DNA of 64,000 bases, from assembly GCF_022179805.1 (NCBI RefSeq), contig NZ_BPUO01000001.1:672810-736809 (forward strand). The letters run 5' to 3'. The first letter of the stretch is position 1, and each line of letters opens with the position of its first letter. This document shows, one piece after another, positions 46,811 to 56,393 of this stretch. The notes under the pieces were generated by a model. It made no database searches. It saw nothing but the letters and a program-made list of their open reading frames with translations, and had not been told where the DNA came from. The translations under genes were made by a program, and so were the position numbers. The stretch comes from Cupriavidus pauculus. Lineage in GTDB: Bacteria > Pseudomonadota > Gammaproteobacteria > Burkholderiales > Burkholderiaceae.

Positions 46811-48196
46811 ATGCAAATTGATCCCTCGATCTTCAAGGCCTATGACATTCGCGGCATCGTCGGCAAGACGCTGACGCCGGAAGTGGCCCGTCACATCGGC
46901 CTGTCGTTCGGCTCGGCCGCCGTCGAACTGGGCGAGAAAGCCGTGGTCGTGGGCCGCGACGGTCGCCTGTCGGGTCCCGATCTGCTGGGTGGGCTGGTCG
47001 AAGGCCTGCGCGCTGCCGGCCTCGATGTGATCGATCTCGGCATGGTTGCCACGCCGATGGTGTATTTCGGTACCAATATCGAGCTGGACGGCCGCCGCGC
47101 CACGTCCGGCATCATGGTCACCGGCAGCCATAATCCGCCCGACTACAACGGTTTCAAGATGGTGCTTGGCGGCAAGGCCATCTATGGCGACCAGATCCAG
47201 GCGCTGCGCCAGCGGATCGACGCCGGCAACTACACCAAGGGTGGCGGCAGCTACAAGCTCGTTGACGTCCGTCAACAGTATCTTGACCGCATCACCAGCG
47301 ACGTGAAGCTGGCCCGTCCGATGAAGATTGCGCTCGATGCCGGCAACGGCGTGGCTGGCGCGTTCGTCGGCGACCTGTTCCGTGGCCTGGGCTGCGAGGT
47401 GGTCGAGCTGTTCTGCGACGTGGATGGCCATTTCCCGAACCACCACCCGGACCCCGCGCACGTCGAGAACCTGCAGGACCTGATGAAGTGCCTGCGCGAG
47501 ACCGATTGCGAGTTGGGCCTGGCCTTCGACGGCGACGGCGACCGCCTGGGCGTGGTCACCAAGGATGGGCAGGTCATCTTCCCGGACCGCCAGCTGATGC
47601 TGTTTGCCGAGGAAATCCTGTCGCGCAACCCTGGCCAGCAGGTCATCTACGACGTGAAGTGCACGGGCAAGCTGGCGCCGTGGATTCGTGAGCACGGCGG
47701 CGAGCCGCTGATGTGGAAGACCGGCCATTCGTTGGTCAAGGCCAAGCTCAAGGAAACGGGCGCGCCGATCGCCGGCGAAATGAGCGGTCACGTGTTCTTC
47801 AAGGACCGCTGGTACGGCTTCGACGACGGGCTGTACACCGGTGCGCGCCTGCTCGAAATCCTGTCGCGCCACGCCGATCCGAGCGCCGTGCTGAATGCGC
47901 TGCCGAACTCCAACTGCACGCCCGAGTTGCAACTGAAGGTGGCCGAGGGCGAGGCGTTCACGCTGCTCGACAAGATCCGCGCCAATGCCAAGTTCGAAGG
48001 GGCGAAGGAAGTGATCACCATCGACGGCGTGCGCGTTGAATATCCCGACGGCTTTGGTCTGGCCCGGCCGTCGAACACCACGCCGGTGGTCGTGATGCGC
48101 TTCGAGGCCGATAGCGATGCCGCGCTGGCACGCATCCAGGCCGAGTTCAAGCGCGTGATCCTGGCGGAAAAGCCGGATGCAAAGCTCCCGTTCTGA
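46811..48196 (+). CDS. manB: Phosphomannomutase / phosphoglucomutase
   Basis: 461-residue alpha-D-phosphohexomutase of the AlgC type. IFKAYDIRGIVG opens the protein, GIMVTGSHNPPDYNGFK holds the phosphoserine (about residue 105), AFDGDGDRLGVV is the metal loop, and GEMSGHVFFKDRWYGFDDG and RPSNTTPVVVMRFE are the sugar- and phosphate-binding loops. It interconverts the 1- and 6-phosphates of mannose and glucose and thereby feeds both manC and rmlA. An in-frame start at 46703 lacks conservation; the ATG at 46811 follows GGAAC. Overlaps waaC by 20 bp. Confidence 0.95.
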   Translation: MQIDPSIFKAYDIRGIVGKTLTPEVARHIGLSFGSAAVELGEKAVVVGRDGRLSGPDLLGGLVEGLRAAGLDVIDLGMVATPMVYFGTNIELDGRRATSGIMVTGSHNPPDYNGFKMVLGGKAIYGDQIQALRQRIDAGNYTKGGGSYKLVDVRQQYLDRITSDVKLARPMKIALDAGNGVAGAFVGDLFRGLGCEVVELFCDVDGHFPNHHPDPAHVENLQDLMKCLRETDCELGLAFDGDGDRLGVVTKDGQVIFPDRQLMLFAEEILSRNPGQQVIYDVKCTGKLAPWIREHGGEPLMWKTGHSLVKAKLKETGAPIAGEMSGHVFFKDRWYGFDDGLYTGARLLEILSRHADPSAVLNALPNSNCTPELQLKVAEGEAFTLLDKIRANAKFEGAKEVITIDGVRVEYPDGFGLARPSNTTPVVVMRFEADSDAALARIQAEFKRVILAEKPDAKLPF

Positions 48197-49268
48197 AACC
48201 GTGCAGCCGTCTGCCGTGACGCCGCCGCTGCCGCAGGCGGCGACGACGTCGTTCGCGCTGCCGGCGCGGCCGCGCATCCTGATCGTCAAGGTGTCGTCGC
48301 TGGGCGATGTGGTGCACAACATGCCCCTGGTGCATGACCTGCGCGCACGCTGGCCCGATGCCGAGATCGACTGGGTGGTGGAAGAAGGCTACGTCGACCT
48401 GGTCAAGCTGCTGCCCGACGTGCGCCGCGTGATTCCGTTCGCGCTGCGGCGCTGGCGCAAGCGTTTCTGGCAGGCGGATACCTGGGCCGAGGTGGGCGCG
48501 CTGCGAGCCGCCATCCGCGCCCAGTCCTACGATGCCGTGCTGGAAACGCAGGGCCTGCTGAAGACCGCCATCGTGGCGCGCACGGCGGCGCGTGCCGCCG
48601 ATGCGCCCGTGATCGGGCTCGGCAATGCCACGCAGGGCTCGGGCTACGAGCCCGCCGCGCGCCTGTTCTATACGCTGCCGGTCAAGGTGCCGCGCCAGAC
48701 CCACTCGGTGCGGCGTTCGCGCCTGCTCGGCGCCGCGCTGACGGGCGAGACGCCGCCGGAACCGCCGCGTTTCTTCGGGCCTGCCGCCAATCGCCTGCAC
48801 GTGGACGATCCGCTTTGGTCGGGCTTGCCTGAACGCTTTGCGGTGTGTTTCCACGCCACGGCCGGCGCGAAGAAGCGCTGGCCCGTATCGCACTGGCATG
48901 CGCTGGGCCGCAAGCTGCACGATGAGGGCCTGACGGTGCTGCTGCCGTGGGGTAGCGAATCGGAACGGCGCGATGCCGAGGCACTGGCCGCCGGCATGCC
49001 CGGTGCGCAGGTGCTGCCGCGCTTCTCGGTGATGCAGGGCTTTGGCCTGATCAACCGCGCCGAGGTGGTGATTGGCGTGGATACGGGGCTCGTCCACATC
49101 GCGGCGGCGTTGTGCCGCCCGACCGTCGAGATCTATACCGCCACGTGGCGCTGGAAGACCGAGGGCTACTGGTCAGACCGCATTGCCAACGTGGGCGACG
49201 ACGGCATCGTGCCGGACGTCGACGAAGTCTATGCCGCCGCCCGGCGCGTGCGCGGGGTTCCTGCCTGA
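48177..49268 (+). CDS. waaC: Lipopolysaccharide heptosyltransferase I
   Basis: GT9 enzyme of 363 residues that adds the first L,D-heptose to Kdo in LPS inner core. After a 30-residue polar leader it reads RILIVKVSSLGDVVHNMPLVHDLRARWPDAEIDWVVEE, then VCFHATAGAKKRWPVSHW and VIGVDTGLVHIAAALCRPTVEIY (the donor-site VDTGLxH motif). TGATG overlap with waaA. The leader makes the exact start uncertain; a start nearer residue 30 would also be plausible. Confidence 0.94.
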   Translation: MQSSRSETVQPSAVTPPLPQAATTSFALPARPRILIVKVSSLGDVVHNMPLVHDLRARWPDAEIDWVVEEGYVDLVKLLPDVRRVIPFALRRWRKRFWQADTWAEVGALRAAIRAQSYDAVLETQGLLKTAIVARTAARAADAPVIGLGNATQGSGYEPAARLFYTLPVKVPRQTHSVRRSRLLGAALTGETPPEPPRFFGPAANRLHVDDPLWSGLPERFAVCFHATAGAKKRWPVSHWHALGRKLHDEGLTVLLPWGSESERRDAEALAAGMPGAQVLPRFSVMQGFGLINRAEVVIGVDTGLVHIAAALCRPTVEIYTATWRWKTEGYWSDRIANVGDDGIVPDVDEVYAAARRVRGVPA

Positions 49269-50542
49269 TGCTTCGAATCGTTTATACCCTGCTGTGGCTG
49301 CTGATCCTGCCACTGGCGTTGCTGCGCCTGTGCTGGCGGTCGCGCAAGGAACCTGGCTACATCCAGCATGTAGGCGAGCGTCTTGGACGATACGAAGACA
49401 TCCCGGCGGATGGCCCATGGCTCTGGGTGCATGCGGTATCGGTGGGCGAAACACGCGCCGCACAGCCGCTGATCGATGACCTGCTGGCTGCCTATCCGCA
49501 GCACCGCCTGCTGCTGACGCATATGACGCCGACCGGCCGCCAGACCGGCGCGCAGCTCTACGGCAGCAACCCGCGCGTGCAGCAGTGCTATCTGCCTTAT
49601 GACGTGCCCTACATGGTGCGTCGTTTCCTGTCGCACTTCCGGCCCGATGCCGGGATGATCATGGAAACGGAAGTCTGGCCGAACCTGGTGCACGTGACGC
49701 GGCGCGCGGGCGTGCCGCTGTTCCTGGTCAATGCGCGGCTGTCGCCTCGCAGCTACCGGCGCACCGCCCGGTTTGGCAAGGCTGCGGCGTCGCTGTACAA
49801 CGACTTCACGATGGTGCTGGCCCAGACGGCTGGCGATGCCGAGCGCTATCGCGCGCTGGGTGTGAAGTCGGTGCAGATCACGGGCAACCTCAAGTTCGAC
49901 ATGCAGCCGCCGGAGGCGGGCATGGCGCGTGGGCAGCTACTGCGACGCGCGTTTGGCGGGCGACAGGTGCTGGCGGCCGCCAGCACGCGCGAGGGCGAGG
50001 AGCCACTGATCCTGGAAGCGTTCTCGCGCTGGCCTGGCGCGACGCGTCCCGCGCTGCTGCTCGTGCCCCGGCATCCACAGCGGTTCGACGAGGTCGCGGC
50101 CATGGCCATGCGCTCCGGCTTCACGGTGCAGCGCCGCAGCGCGCTCGATATCGAGCAGATGACGGCGCCGATCACGGCCGACATCGTGCTTGGCGATTCG
50201 ATGGGCGAGATGGCGATGTACTACGCGGCGTCGGACATGTCCTATATCGGCGGTAGCCTGATCCCGCTGGGTGGCCAGAACCTGATCGAAGCATGCGCAG
50301 TAGGTACCCCGGTGCTGATGGGTCTGCATACGTTCAACTTTGCCCAGGCGACGGAAGATGCCATTGCAGCCGGTGCCTGCCTGCGGGTGGCCAATGCCGA
50401 CGAACTGATGGCCGCCGCCGCCGGCGTACTCGACGATGCCGGCCGGCTGGCCGAGATGTGCGCCAATGCGCTGACCTTCGCCGGCCTGCATCGCGGTGCG
50501 ACGGCCCGTACACTCGGCGCGCTCGCGCCAGTGTTGCGCTGA
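49268..50542 (+). CDS. waaA: 3-deoxy-D-manno-octulosonic acid (Kdo) transferase
   Basis: GT30 enzyme of 424 residues attaching Kdo to lipid A precursor at the inner membrane. N-terminal membrane anchor (MLRIVYTLLWLLILPLALLRL), then WLWVHAVSVGETRAAQPL, GMIMETEVWPNLVH (E of the active site), FLVNARLSPRSYRR and the C-terminal SYIGGSLIPLGGQNLIEACAVGTPVLMG. Starts inside the waaC stop (TGATG); the frame open upstream to 49112 is a waaC shadow. Confidence 0.96.
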   Translation: MLRIVYTLLWLLILPLALLRLCWRSRKEPGYIQHVGERLGRYEDIPADGPWLWVHAVSVGETRAAQPLIDDLLAAYPQHRLLLTHMTPTGRQTGAQLYGSNPRVQQCYLPYDVPYMVRRFLSHFRPDAGMIMETEVWPNLVHVTRRAGVPLFLVNARLSPRSYRRTARFGKAAASLYNDFTMVLAQTAGDAERYRALGVKSVQITGNLKFDMQPPEAGMARGQLLRRAFGGRQVLAAASTREGEEPLILEAFSRWPGATRPALLLVPRHPQRFDEVAAMAMRSGFTVQRRSALDIEQMTAPITADIVLGDSMGEMAMYYAASDMSYIGGSLIPLGGQNLIEACAVGTPVLMGLHTFNFAQATEDAIAAGACLRVANADELMAAAAGVLDDAGRLAEMCANALTFAGLHRGATARTLGALAPVLR

Positions 50543-50664
50543 CATACAAACCGACTTCTGACGTCTAGACTGGTGCGGTAGTGGTCTTCGCGCCGCTTCG
50601 CGCTCTGACGCGCGCGGGCGGCGGCGGGCCAACGATGACGCTTCCCAAGAAGCCAGGAGCCACC

Positions 50665-51492
50665 ATGCCGAGTCGTCCGTTCCTGCGTGCAGTTGCCACC
50701 CTGATGGCCTGTGCCGCAGTATCCGTCCTATCCGCCTGCGCCACCGGTCCGATGCCCGACAATCCTTCCGCCAGCACCAGCCTGAACGAAACGCGCTCCA
50801 GCGGCCCCAGCCGCTGGGAGCTGGTGCGCTGGCAGCGTGCCGACGGCACGTTGCGCGATATTCCCCATGGCGACAATGGTGAGCCCATCGTCTTCAACTT
50901 CAGCGATGGCATCGATTCGTCGCAGGGCACCGTCAGCGGCACCAGTGGCTGCAATCGCTTCACGGGTGGCTATGGCAAGACCAGTACGGGCATCCAGTTC
51001 GATCGCGTGGCCGGCACACGCATGGCATGCCCGGGCACGCGCATGGAAGTGGAATCGGCGCTGCTGAAGGCGATGCAGTCGCCGTTCACGACGGTCGGCA
51101 CGCAGCCGTCCGCAGGCTCCACGGGCCGCCAGATCATCTGGAAGACCGCCGATGGGGACTTGCTGCAGTTTGTGGAACGTGAAGGCGTGGGCCGGCGTGG
51201 CGACAAGGTCGATCCCGCAACGGGCGCGGCACCGGGCCGCGAGAAGATCGTCTATATCGATTCCCAGCGCGTGGAATGCTCGGGCGTCGGCAAGATGCAG
51301 TGCTACCGCTGGCGCGAATCGTCCGATGGCCCGTGGCAGCTCTGGTACGGGCCCATCGAGGGCCTCGATTTCGAGTCGGGGGTCAGCTACAAGCTGCGCG
51401 TGCGCGAATACCAGGTGCCCAACCCGCCGGCCGATGCCTCGGCCATCCGCTGGCAGTTGCTGGAAGTGGTGGAGCGGCGCCGCCCGAGCTGA
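50665..51492 (+). CDS. Lipoprotein with META (HslJ-like) and DUF4377-like domains
   Basis: 275 residues from an ATG preceded by CAGGAG. The signal peptide ends in lipobox LSAC (Cys about residue 28), predicting outer- or inner-membrane lipidation. Residues about 45-165 match the META/HslJ pattern (SRWELVRW, NFSDG, SGTSGCNRFTGGY, MACPG); residues about 195-275 have the DUF4377-like pattern (YIDSQRVECSGVGKMQCYRWRE, YKLRVREYQV). Members are stress-linked envelope proteins of unclear function. It converges with the tolC-type gene, 16 bp away. Confidence 0.85.
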   Translation: MPSRPFLRAVATLMACAAVSVLSACATGPMPDNPSASTSLNETRSSGPSRWELVRWQRADGTLRDIPHGDNGEPIVFNFSDGIDSSQGTVSGTSGCNRFTGGYGKTSTGIQFDRVAGTRMACPGTRMEVESALLKAMQSPFTTVGTQPSAGSTGRQIIWKTADGDLLQFVEREGVGRRGDKVDPATGAAPGREKIVYIDSQRVECSGVGKMQCYRWRESSDGPWQLWYGPIEGLDFESGVSYKLRVREYQVPNPPADASAIRWQLLEVVERRRPS

Positions 51493-51508
51493 CCTGTGAT
51501 GGGTGCGT

Positions 51509-52987
51509 CTACGAGCGCGGCGTGGCGCCCGTCGCCATGCTTTCGCGGCGACCGGTGCCGCGTGTGGGAGACGGTGCGGGGGCCGCGCCAAGGCGGGCCT
51601 TCGGCGGCAGCTTGTACAGTGCGCCCGGCATCAGCGTCAGCAGCGTATTGATCTGCACGACGTCGCTCTCGGACAGCGTTCCGGTGGACGCCTTCAGTCG
51701 CATGCCATTCATGATGGTGTCATAGCGGGCCTTGGACAGGTCGCGGCGCGTGGAGAACAGTTGCGCCTCGGCGTTCAGGACGTCGATATTGATTCGCACG
51801 CCCACCTCGTAGCCAAGCTGATTCGATTCCACGGCGCTTTGCGCGGAGCGTTCGGCGGCTTCCAGCGCCTTGACCTGGGCCAGGCCGTTGAACACGCCCG
51901 AATAGGTCTGCCGCGCCTGCTGCGCGGCGGTGCGCCGGGCGTACTCGAGATCGCTGGCAGCCTTGTCGGCCAGCGCCAGGGTCTCGCGCACGCGCGACTG
52001 GATCTGGCCACCCGAGAAGATTGGAATATTGAGCTGCACGCCAACCACGCCGGAGTTGTACCGGCTGCCCACGTTGCTGAGCTGCGTGGCGGTGCCCTGC
52101 GCGTTGGTGTAGCCATACGATGCCACCAGGTCCACCGACGGCAGATGGCCGGCCTTGGCCTTGTTGGTCTCGCGCTGGGCCGTTTCCAGGTTGTAGTTGG
52201 CCAGGCTGACCTGCGGATTGGTCTGTTCGGCCTGCGACGCCCAGGCGTTCACGTCGGCGGGCAGCGGACCCGGAATCTGTGCCTCGGAGCGCAAGCCCAT
52301 CAGTTCGTCCACAGGCTTGCCGGTGATCTGCTGCAACGTGGCGCGCGTCACTTCGAGCGCGCTCTGCGCCGCGATCTCGGTCGACGTGGCCAGGTCATAG
52401 CGGGCCTGCGCGTCGTTGGCATCGGTAATCGTGGCGGTGCCCACCTCGAAGTTGCGCTTGGCCTGTTCGAGCTGCTCGCCGATGGCCTTCTTCTGCGCGC
52501 CGGCCAGGTAGAGATTGTCCTGCGCGGACAGCACGTCGAAGTAGGCTTGCGATGCCCGCGTGATCAGGTCCAGTTGCGCTTGCTGGAACGAGACCTCGCC
52601 GGCCATCGCCGCAAGTTCGCCCTGCTTGTAGGTTTCCCAGCGATCCCAGCGGAACAGCGGTTGCGTCAGCTGCAAGGCCCAGGTGTTGGCGTTGAAGTAG
52701 CGCGTGACGTCCACCGGCGAGCTGTAGTCGGCCATGGTCCGCTGGGCGCCGGCCGTGCCTGCCACTTGCGGCAGCAGGCCCGCGCGACCCTGCGGCAGCT
52801 TCTCGCGCGTGGCCAGCAGTTGCGAGCGGGCGCTGGCGAACTGGGCGTCATTGGATTGCGCGTCGCGATACACCTGGAGCAGGTCCGCGGCCAGCGCGGA
52901 CGGCATGTGCAGCCAGGCGAGCACGGCAGCCGCGAGCACCAGGGGTTTCCTGGCCGCAATGGGCACGGCGGAAAGCGCAAAACTCAT
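51509..52987 (-). CDS. tolC: TolC family outer membrane efflux channel
   Basis: 492 residues with a signal peptide (SFALSAVPIAARKPLVLAAAVLAWLHMPSALA), then two outer-membrane efflux repeats: DLLQVYRDAQSNDAQFASAR with WALQLTQPLFRW in the first half, and NPQVSLANYNLETAQRETNKAKAGHLPSVDLVASYGY with VGVQLNIPIFSGGQ in the second. The C-terminal tail (GALYKLPP...) is Ala/Pro-rich. The single-gene TolC type of beta-proteobacteria downstream of pcm and a rhodanese gene; it serves type I secretion and efflux. The ATG at 52987 gives the signal peptide; the ATG 12 codons upstream is less likely. Confidence 0.94.
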   Translation of the reverse strand: MSFALSAVPIAARKPLVLAAAVLAWLHMPSALAADLLQVYRDAQSNDAQFASARSQLLATREKLPQGRAGLLPQVAGTAGAQRTMADYSSPVDVTRYFNANTWALQLTQPLFRWDRWETYKQGELAAMAGEVSFQQAQLDLITRASQAYFDVLSAQDNLYLAGAQKKAIGEQLEQAKRNFEVGTATITDANDAQARYDLATSTEIAAQSALEVTRATLQQITGKPVDELMGLRSEAQIPGPLPADVNAWASQAEQTNPQVSLANYNLETAQRETNKAKAGHLPSVDLVASYGYTNAQGTATQLSNVGSRYNSGVVGVQLNIPIFSGGQIQSRVRETLALADKAASDLEYARRTAAQQARQTYSGVFNGLAQVKALEAAERSAQSAVESNQLGYEVGVRINIDVLNAEAQLFSTRRDLSKARYDTIMNGMRLKASTGTLSESDVVQINTLLTLMPGALYKLPPKARLGAAPAPSPTRGTGRRESMATGATPRS

Positions 52988-53183
52988 GACATCTCCAGCT
53001 CGGCCAGCGGCGGACGCGGCCAACGATCGGGTTAGTTGCGACGGGTGGTACTGCCAGGACGAGAACTGCGGATGCTGCGGGGTGCTTCGGGTACGTCAGG
53101 TGCTGCGGATGCCGTGCGCTGCGGCTGCGGGGCGGCCCCGGCACTAGCGCTTGCCGGAACCGCTGCCGCATCAATGCATCAAC

Positions 53184-53513
53184 TCAATACTGGGGAACGG
53201 ACGGGTCGACCTGGGTGGACCAGGCGTGAATGCCGCCGGTCAGGTTCCAGACCTTGGCATAGCCCTGGCGCGCCAGGAAGTTGGCCACCTGCATGCTGCG
53301 TGCGCCGTGATGGCAGATGCAGACAATTTCGGCGTCTTCGTCGATGTCGTTCAGACGGGCCGGAATCTGGCCCATCGGGATATGCGTGATGCCGGGCATC
53401 GCGGCCGTGCGGACCTCCAGGTCCTCGCGCACGTCCAGCAGTACCGGCTTGGCGCGGCTGGCGTCGGCCAGCCACTGCGCCAGTTCGGGGGCGGTAATCA
53501 CCTGCATGGTCAA
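53184..53513 (-). CDS. Single-domain rhodanese-like protein
   Basis: 109 residues with LLDVREDLEV, an IPMGQIPARL segment and the active-site loop CHHGAR (Cys67-x4-Arg72), followed by NLTGGIHAWS. The Cys is present, so sulfurtransferase activity is possible. It lies 7 bp after pcm and about 200 bp before tolC on the same strand, an arrangement that suggests one operon. The 196 bp from here to tolC hold no gene. Confidence 0.92.
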   Translation of the reverse strand: MTMQVITAPELAQWLADASRAKPVLLDVREDLEVRTAAMPGITHIPMGQIPARLNDIDEDAEIVCICHHGARSMQVANFLARQGYAKVWNLTGGIHAWSTQVDPSVPQY

Positions 53514-53520
53514 CTCCAGA

Positions 53521-54174
53521 TCAGAACTTGAAGCGCGACGGCTGCACCGCGCCTTGCAACGGCTTGACCAGCGTCTCGAAAACGTTCACCACCTGGTATT
53601 CGGTTTCCGAAATGCGCGTGATGATGCGTGCTTCCATGACCGGCGCATCGCCGACGATGGCGGCGATACGGCCACCCACCTTGATCTGCGACAGGATCGA
53701 CTGCGGCAGCTCGGGCACCGATGCCGAGATGCAGATCACGTCGTACGGGGCGGCCGCGGCCCAGCCTTCGGCGCCATTGCCTTCGGCGACTTCCACGTTG
53801 GTCACGCCGGCATTGGCCAGGTTCTGGCGGGCCAGTGCCACCAGTTCGGGGCGGATCTCGACGGTCACCACATGGCGGCCACGGTTGGCCAGCAGGGCGG
53901 CCATGTAGCCGGAGCCGGCGCCGATTTCCAGCACGTTTTCATGCTTGCGCACGTTCAGGTCCTGCAGCAGGCGGGCTTCCACGCGCGGCGGCATCATGTT
54001 CTCGCCGCCCGGCAGCGGAATCTCCATGTCGACGAAGGCCAGCGCGGAGTGGGCCTGCGGCACGAACTGCTCACGCTTGACCACGGCGAGCAGGTCCAGG
54101 ATTTCCTGGTCCAGCACGTCCCACGGGCGGATTTGCTGTTCGATCATGTTGAATCGGGCTTTTTCGAGATCCAT
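53521..54174 (-). CDS. pcm: Protein-L-isoaspartate O-methyltransferase
   Basis: 217-residue SAM-dependent methyltransferase. DLEKARFNMIEQQIRPWDVLD opens the protein, EIPLPGGENMMPPRVEARLLQDL is the substrate-site segment, and VLEIGAGSGYMAALLA the SAM-binding motif I, followed by VTVEIRPEL. It starts repair of isoaspartyl residues. Some members of this clade next to tolC lack the canonical substrate loop, so its exact target is not certain. First gene of the pcm-rhodanese-tolC group. Confidence 0.9.
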   Translation of the reverse strand: MDLEKARFNMIEQQIRPWDVLDQEILDLLAVVKREQFVPQAHSALAFVDMEIPLPGGENMMPPRVEARLLQDLNVRKHENVLEIGAGSGYMAALLANRGRHVVTVEIRPELVALARQNLANAGVTNVEVAEGNGAEGWAAAAPYDVICISASVPELPQSILSQIKVGGRIAAIVGDAPVMEARIITRISETEYQVVNVFETLVKPLQGAVQPSRFKF

Positions 54175-54413
54175 GTTGCCTTTCCTTCAGATGCTTGCAG
54201 GGTTGCGGCGTCGGTCGGGGGTGTTCGCCCCGCCGTCGGCGCGGTTGTGTCGGATGATGCGGGTCTGCCACGTCCCGGCTGGGCTTGCCGCCGCCGCACG
54301 CCGGGATGTTGCACAAAAGCCCGCTATTTTACCCCCGCGAACCGCGCTGGCATGTTTACAAACGGTTAGCGTTGCGCCGAGGCACGCAGGCCGGCGCATG
54401 GTGCGGATTGCTG

Positions 54414-55235
54414 TCATGTCCGGGAGGGCTGGGCATCGTCTCGGGCCGGTGTGTCGTCCTGCCTGGCGGCACGCTCGGCCAGCAGTTCGTCACGGATCCG
54501 CTCCCAGACATAGGGGCCTTGCGGCGCCGGCAGTGGCGTGTCGCGCGCCACACCCGTGGTCAGGCCAAACAGCAGCACCTGCAGCAACTGGTCGACAAAC
54601 GCGTCCGGATCGATGGCCGGCACGTTGACCTGGCTGAAGGCGCTGCGCCAGAGCATCAGGAACACCAGCGGCGCGCAAAACAGCGTGGTTGTAGGGTTGG
54701 CGGGCGCCTGGCGGAATTCTCCGCGGACCACGCCACGCGCCAGCACGCGGGCAAACAGTTCGTCACCCGGCCCCATGACTTCGTCCTGGTAGAACTGGGC
54801 GATATCCGGGAAATTGCCCGATTCCGCGATGATCAGCTTGGTCAGGCCGGCCACGGGCGTGGAGCCGATCAGGCCCCACCATCCCAGCAGCAGTTCGCGC
54901 AGCAGCTCCGGGGTGGAGCCCTCGAAGGTATCGACGAGATCGGTGCCCTTGGTCAGCGCCGGCACCATGTTCTCGCGCACCACGGTCTTGAACAGCTCTT
55001 CCTTGTTCGCGAAATACAGGTAGACGGTGCCTTTTGACACGCCGGCCGCAGCAGCCACGTCTTCCAGCCGCGTCGCCGCGTAGCCGCGCTCGACAAACAG
55101 CGTCAGCGCGGCGGCCACCAGCTCCTGCGGGCGGGCGGCCTTGCGCCGGCTCCAGCGGCGGGTGTCAGTTTCTTTCTTGGGCAGGGCAGGGGTCACGGAC
55201 GGGCGGATAGCGAAGGCTGGCGGCATGCCTTCCAT
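54414..55235 (-). CDS. TetR family transcriptional regulator
   Basis: About 273 residues. The helix-turn-helix domain (about 30-75) reads ELVAAALTLFVERGYAATRLEDVAAAAGVSKGTVYLYFANKEELFKTVV, the standard TetR pattern; the ligand-binding C-terminal domain includes PVAGLTKLIIAESGNFPDIAQFYQDEV, resembling AcrR/AefR-type regulators of efflux. No efflux pump genes are adjacent, though the tolC-type channel is less than 2 kb away. I chose the ATG at 55235; a longer frame to 55307 passes through a candidate operator and is unlikely. Confidence 0.9.
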   Translation of the reverse strand: MEGMPPAFAIRPSVTPALPKKETDTRRWSRRKAARPQELVAAALTLFVERGYAATRLEDVAAAAGVSKGTVYLYFANKEELFKTVVRENMVPALTKGTDLVDTFEGSTPELLRELLLGWWGLIGSTPVAGLTKLIIAESGNFPDIAQFYQDEVMGPGDELFARVLARGVVRGEFRQAPANPTTTLFCAPLVFLMLWRSAFSQVNVPAIDPDAFVDQLLQVLLFGLTTGVARDTPLPAPQGPYVWERIRDELLAERAARQDDTPARDDAQPSRT

Positions 55236-55237
55236 CG

Positions 55238-55262
55238 TTAATAACTTGTCGGTCAGTAATGT
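55238..55262. promoter_or_regulatory. Candidate TetR operator overlapping its own start region
   Basis: TTACTGACCGACAAGTTA on the minus strand (55242-55259) is an imperfect palindrome (TTACTGAC against TAACTTGTC), in an AT-rich patch directly before the regulator's ATG. A -10-like TACATT is next to it. Position and symmetry fit autoregulation. Confidence 0.4.
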
Positions 55263-55435
55263 AGAGGACCGGTGTTGTCGGGTCAAGCCGCGTGCGACGA
55301 ACGGCACAAGTGGCTAATGATACCCATGTTGCCGTTTGTTGCAGGTCCGGCGAAACGGGTCGGGCACAATAACGGCCTGGCAACGCATCTCACGTTGCAT
55401 TCTTGATTGTCGGCATCTGCCGCTGAACCTTCACC

Positions 55436-55723
55436 GTGTCTAGCAAGTCTGAACCCACCTGCCGCGCTGGTTGCGGCGCCTGTTGCATCGCGCCGTCCAT
55501 TACTTCGCCCTTGCCCGGCATGCCCGACGGCAAGCCGGCCGGGCAGCGGTGTGCGCAATTGTTGCCGGACATGCGCTGCGCGGTGTTCGGGCGGCCAGAG
55601 CGGCCGGGGTTTTGCGGCGGGCTTCGTCCATCGGCCGAGATGTGCGGCGATTCCCGCGAGTCCGCCATGATCTGGCTGACGCGGCTGGAGCAGGCGACCG
55701 CACCGGCCGCCATGGCGCCATGA
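55436..55723 (+). CDS. YkgJ family cysteine-cluster protein
   Basis: 95 residues from a GTG start: [21 protein letters not shown], then [36 protein letters not shown]. Eight Cys in the CxxxCGxCC...C...C...C...C arrangement define the YkgJ-type putative zinc/iron-chelating domain. Function unknown. Its stop overlaps an ATG (ATGA) of the frame that leads into the next gene, so the two are probably translated together. Confidence 0.85.
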   Translation: MSSKSEPTCRAGCGACCIAPSITSPLPGMPDGKPAGQRCAQLLPDMRCAVFGRPERPGFCGGLRPSAEMCGDSRESAMIWLTRLEQATAPAAMAP

Positions 55724-55746
55724 CGATACTGTTTGAGGGAGGACGC

Positions 55747-56313
55747 ATGATTGCGATGACACGCCGGCGCTGGCTGGCCGCCGCCGGCATGGCCGGACTG
55801 GCCGCCACGGGCTGGCTGGCAGGCTGCAGCGTATTCCGCAGCGAATACACGTTTTCTCAAAGCCAGCTTCAGGACGCGCTGGCCCGGAAATTCCCGTTCA
55901 ACAAGCGCTACATGGAGTTGTTCGACATCCAGCTGGCCAATCCGCAACTGGCGCTCGATTCCGCGCGCAACCGCGTGCTGGTGACTTTCGATGCCACGGT
56001 CGACAACCGCCTGTTCTTCCGCCAGCCGTTGACCGGACGCTTCGCGCTGGACAGCGCATTGCGCTATGACGCACCGAGCCATTCGCTAGTGCTGCAAGAC
56101 CCGGAGGTGAAGCAGTTCGACGTACAGGGGCTGCCCGGCCAGTTCGCGCGCCAGTTGAATGCGTTGGGCGGTATCCTCTCGGAGCAGCTGCTGCAGGACT
56201 ATCCGCTCTATACGTTCAAGCCGGAGCAACTAAGGCTGGCCGGCACCAGCGTGGAGCCCGGTACAATCACGGTCCTGCCTGACGGTATCAACGTCAAGAT
56301 TAATCGGCCGTAA
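55747..56313 (+). CDS. DUF1439-type lipoprotein
   Basis: 188 residues preceded by the strong Shine-Dalgarno GAGGGAGGA. A Tat-like twin-Arg N-terminus (TRRRWLAAAGMAGLAATGWLAGC) ends in a lipobox Cys. The remainder (YTFSQSQLQDALARKFPFNKRYMELFDIQLANPQLAL, NRVLVTFDATVDN) matches the DUF1439 pattern of lipid-binding-like outer-membrane lipoproteins. An alternative ATG at 55720 would place nine residues before it. Role unknown; SRPBCC/SMP-like lipid handling has been suggested for such folds, which here is inference. Confidence 0.78.
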   Translation: MIAMTRRRWLAAAGMAGLAATGWLAGCSVFRSEYTFSQSQLQDALARKFPFNKRYMELFDIQLANPQLALDSARNRVLVTFDATVDNRLFFRQPLTGRFALDSALRYDAPSHSLVLQDPEVKQFDVQGLPGQFARQLNALGGILSEQLLQDYPLYTFKPEQLRLAGTSVEPGTITVLPDGINVKINRP

Positions 56314-56393
56314 ATCCATAGCAACAATAATGCGATGCCTTCGGGCATTACTGGCGGATCCACCGCCATTTGCGCCAACTTTTTTGAGTCCAT

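Noticed and set aside
46793..48322. A 509-codon minus-strand frame opposite manB
   Set aside because: Antisense to a strongly conserved gene, His/Gln/Val-rich, no family motif; produced by GC-rich third positions.
51503..53035. A 510-codon plus-strand frame opposite the tolC-type gene
   Set aside because: Antisense shadow of a gene with a clear signal peptide and two efflux repeats.
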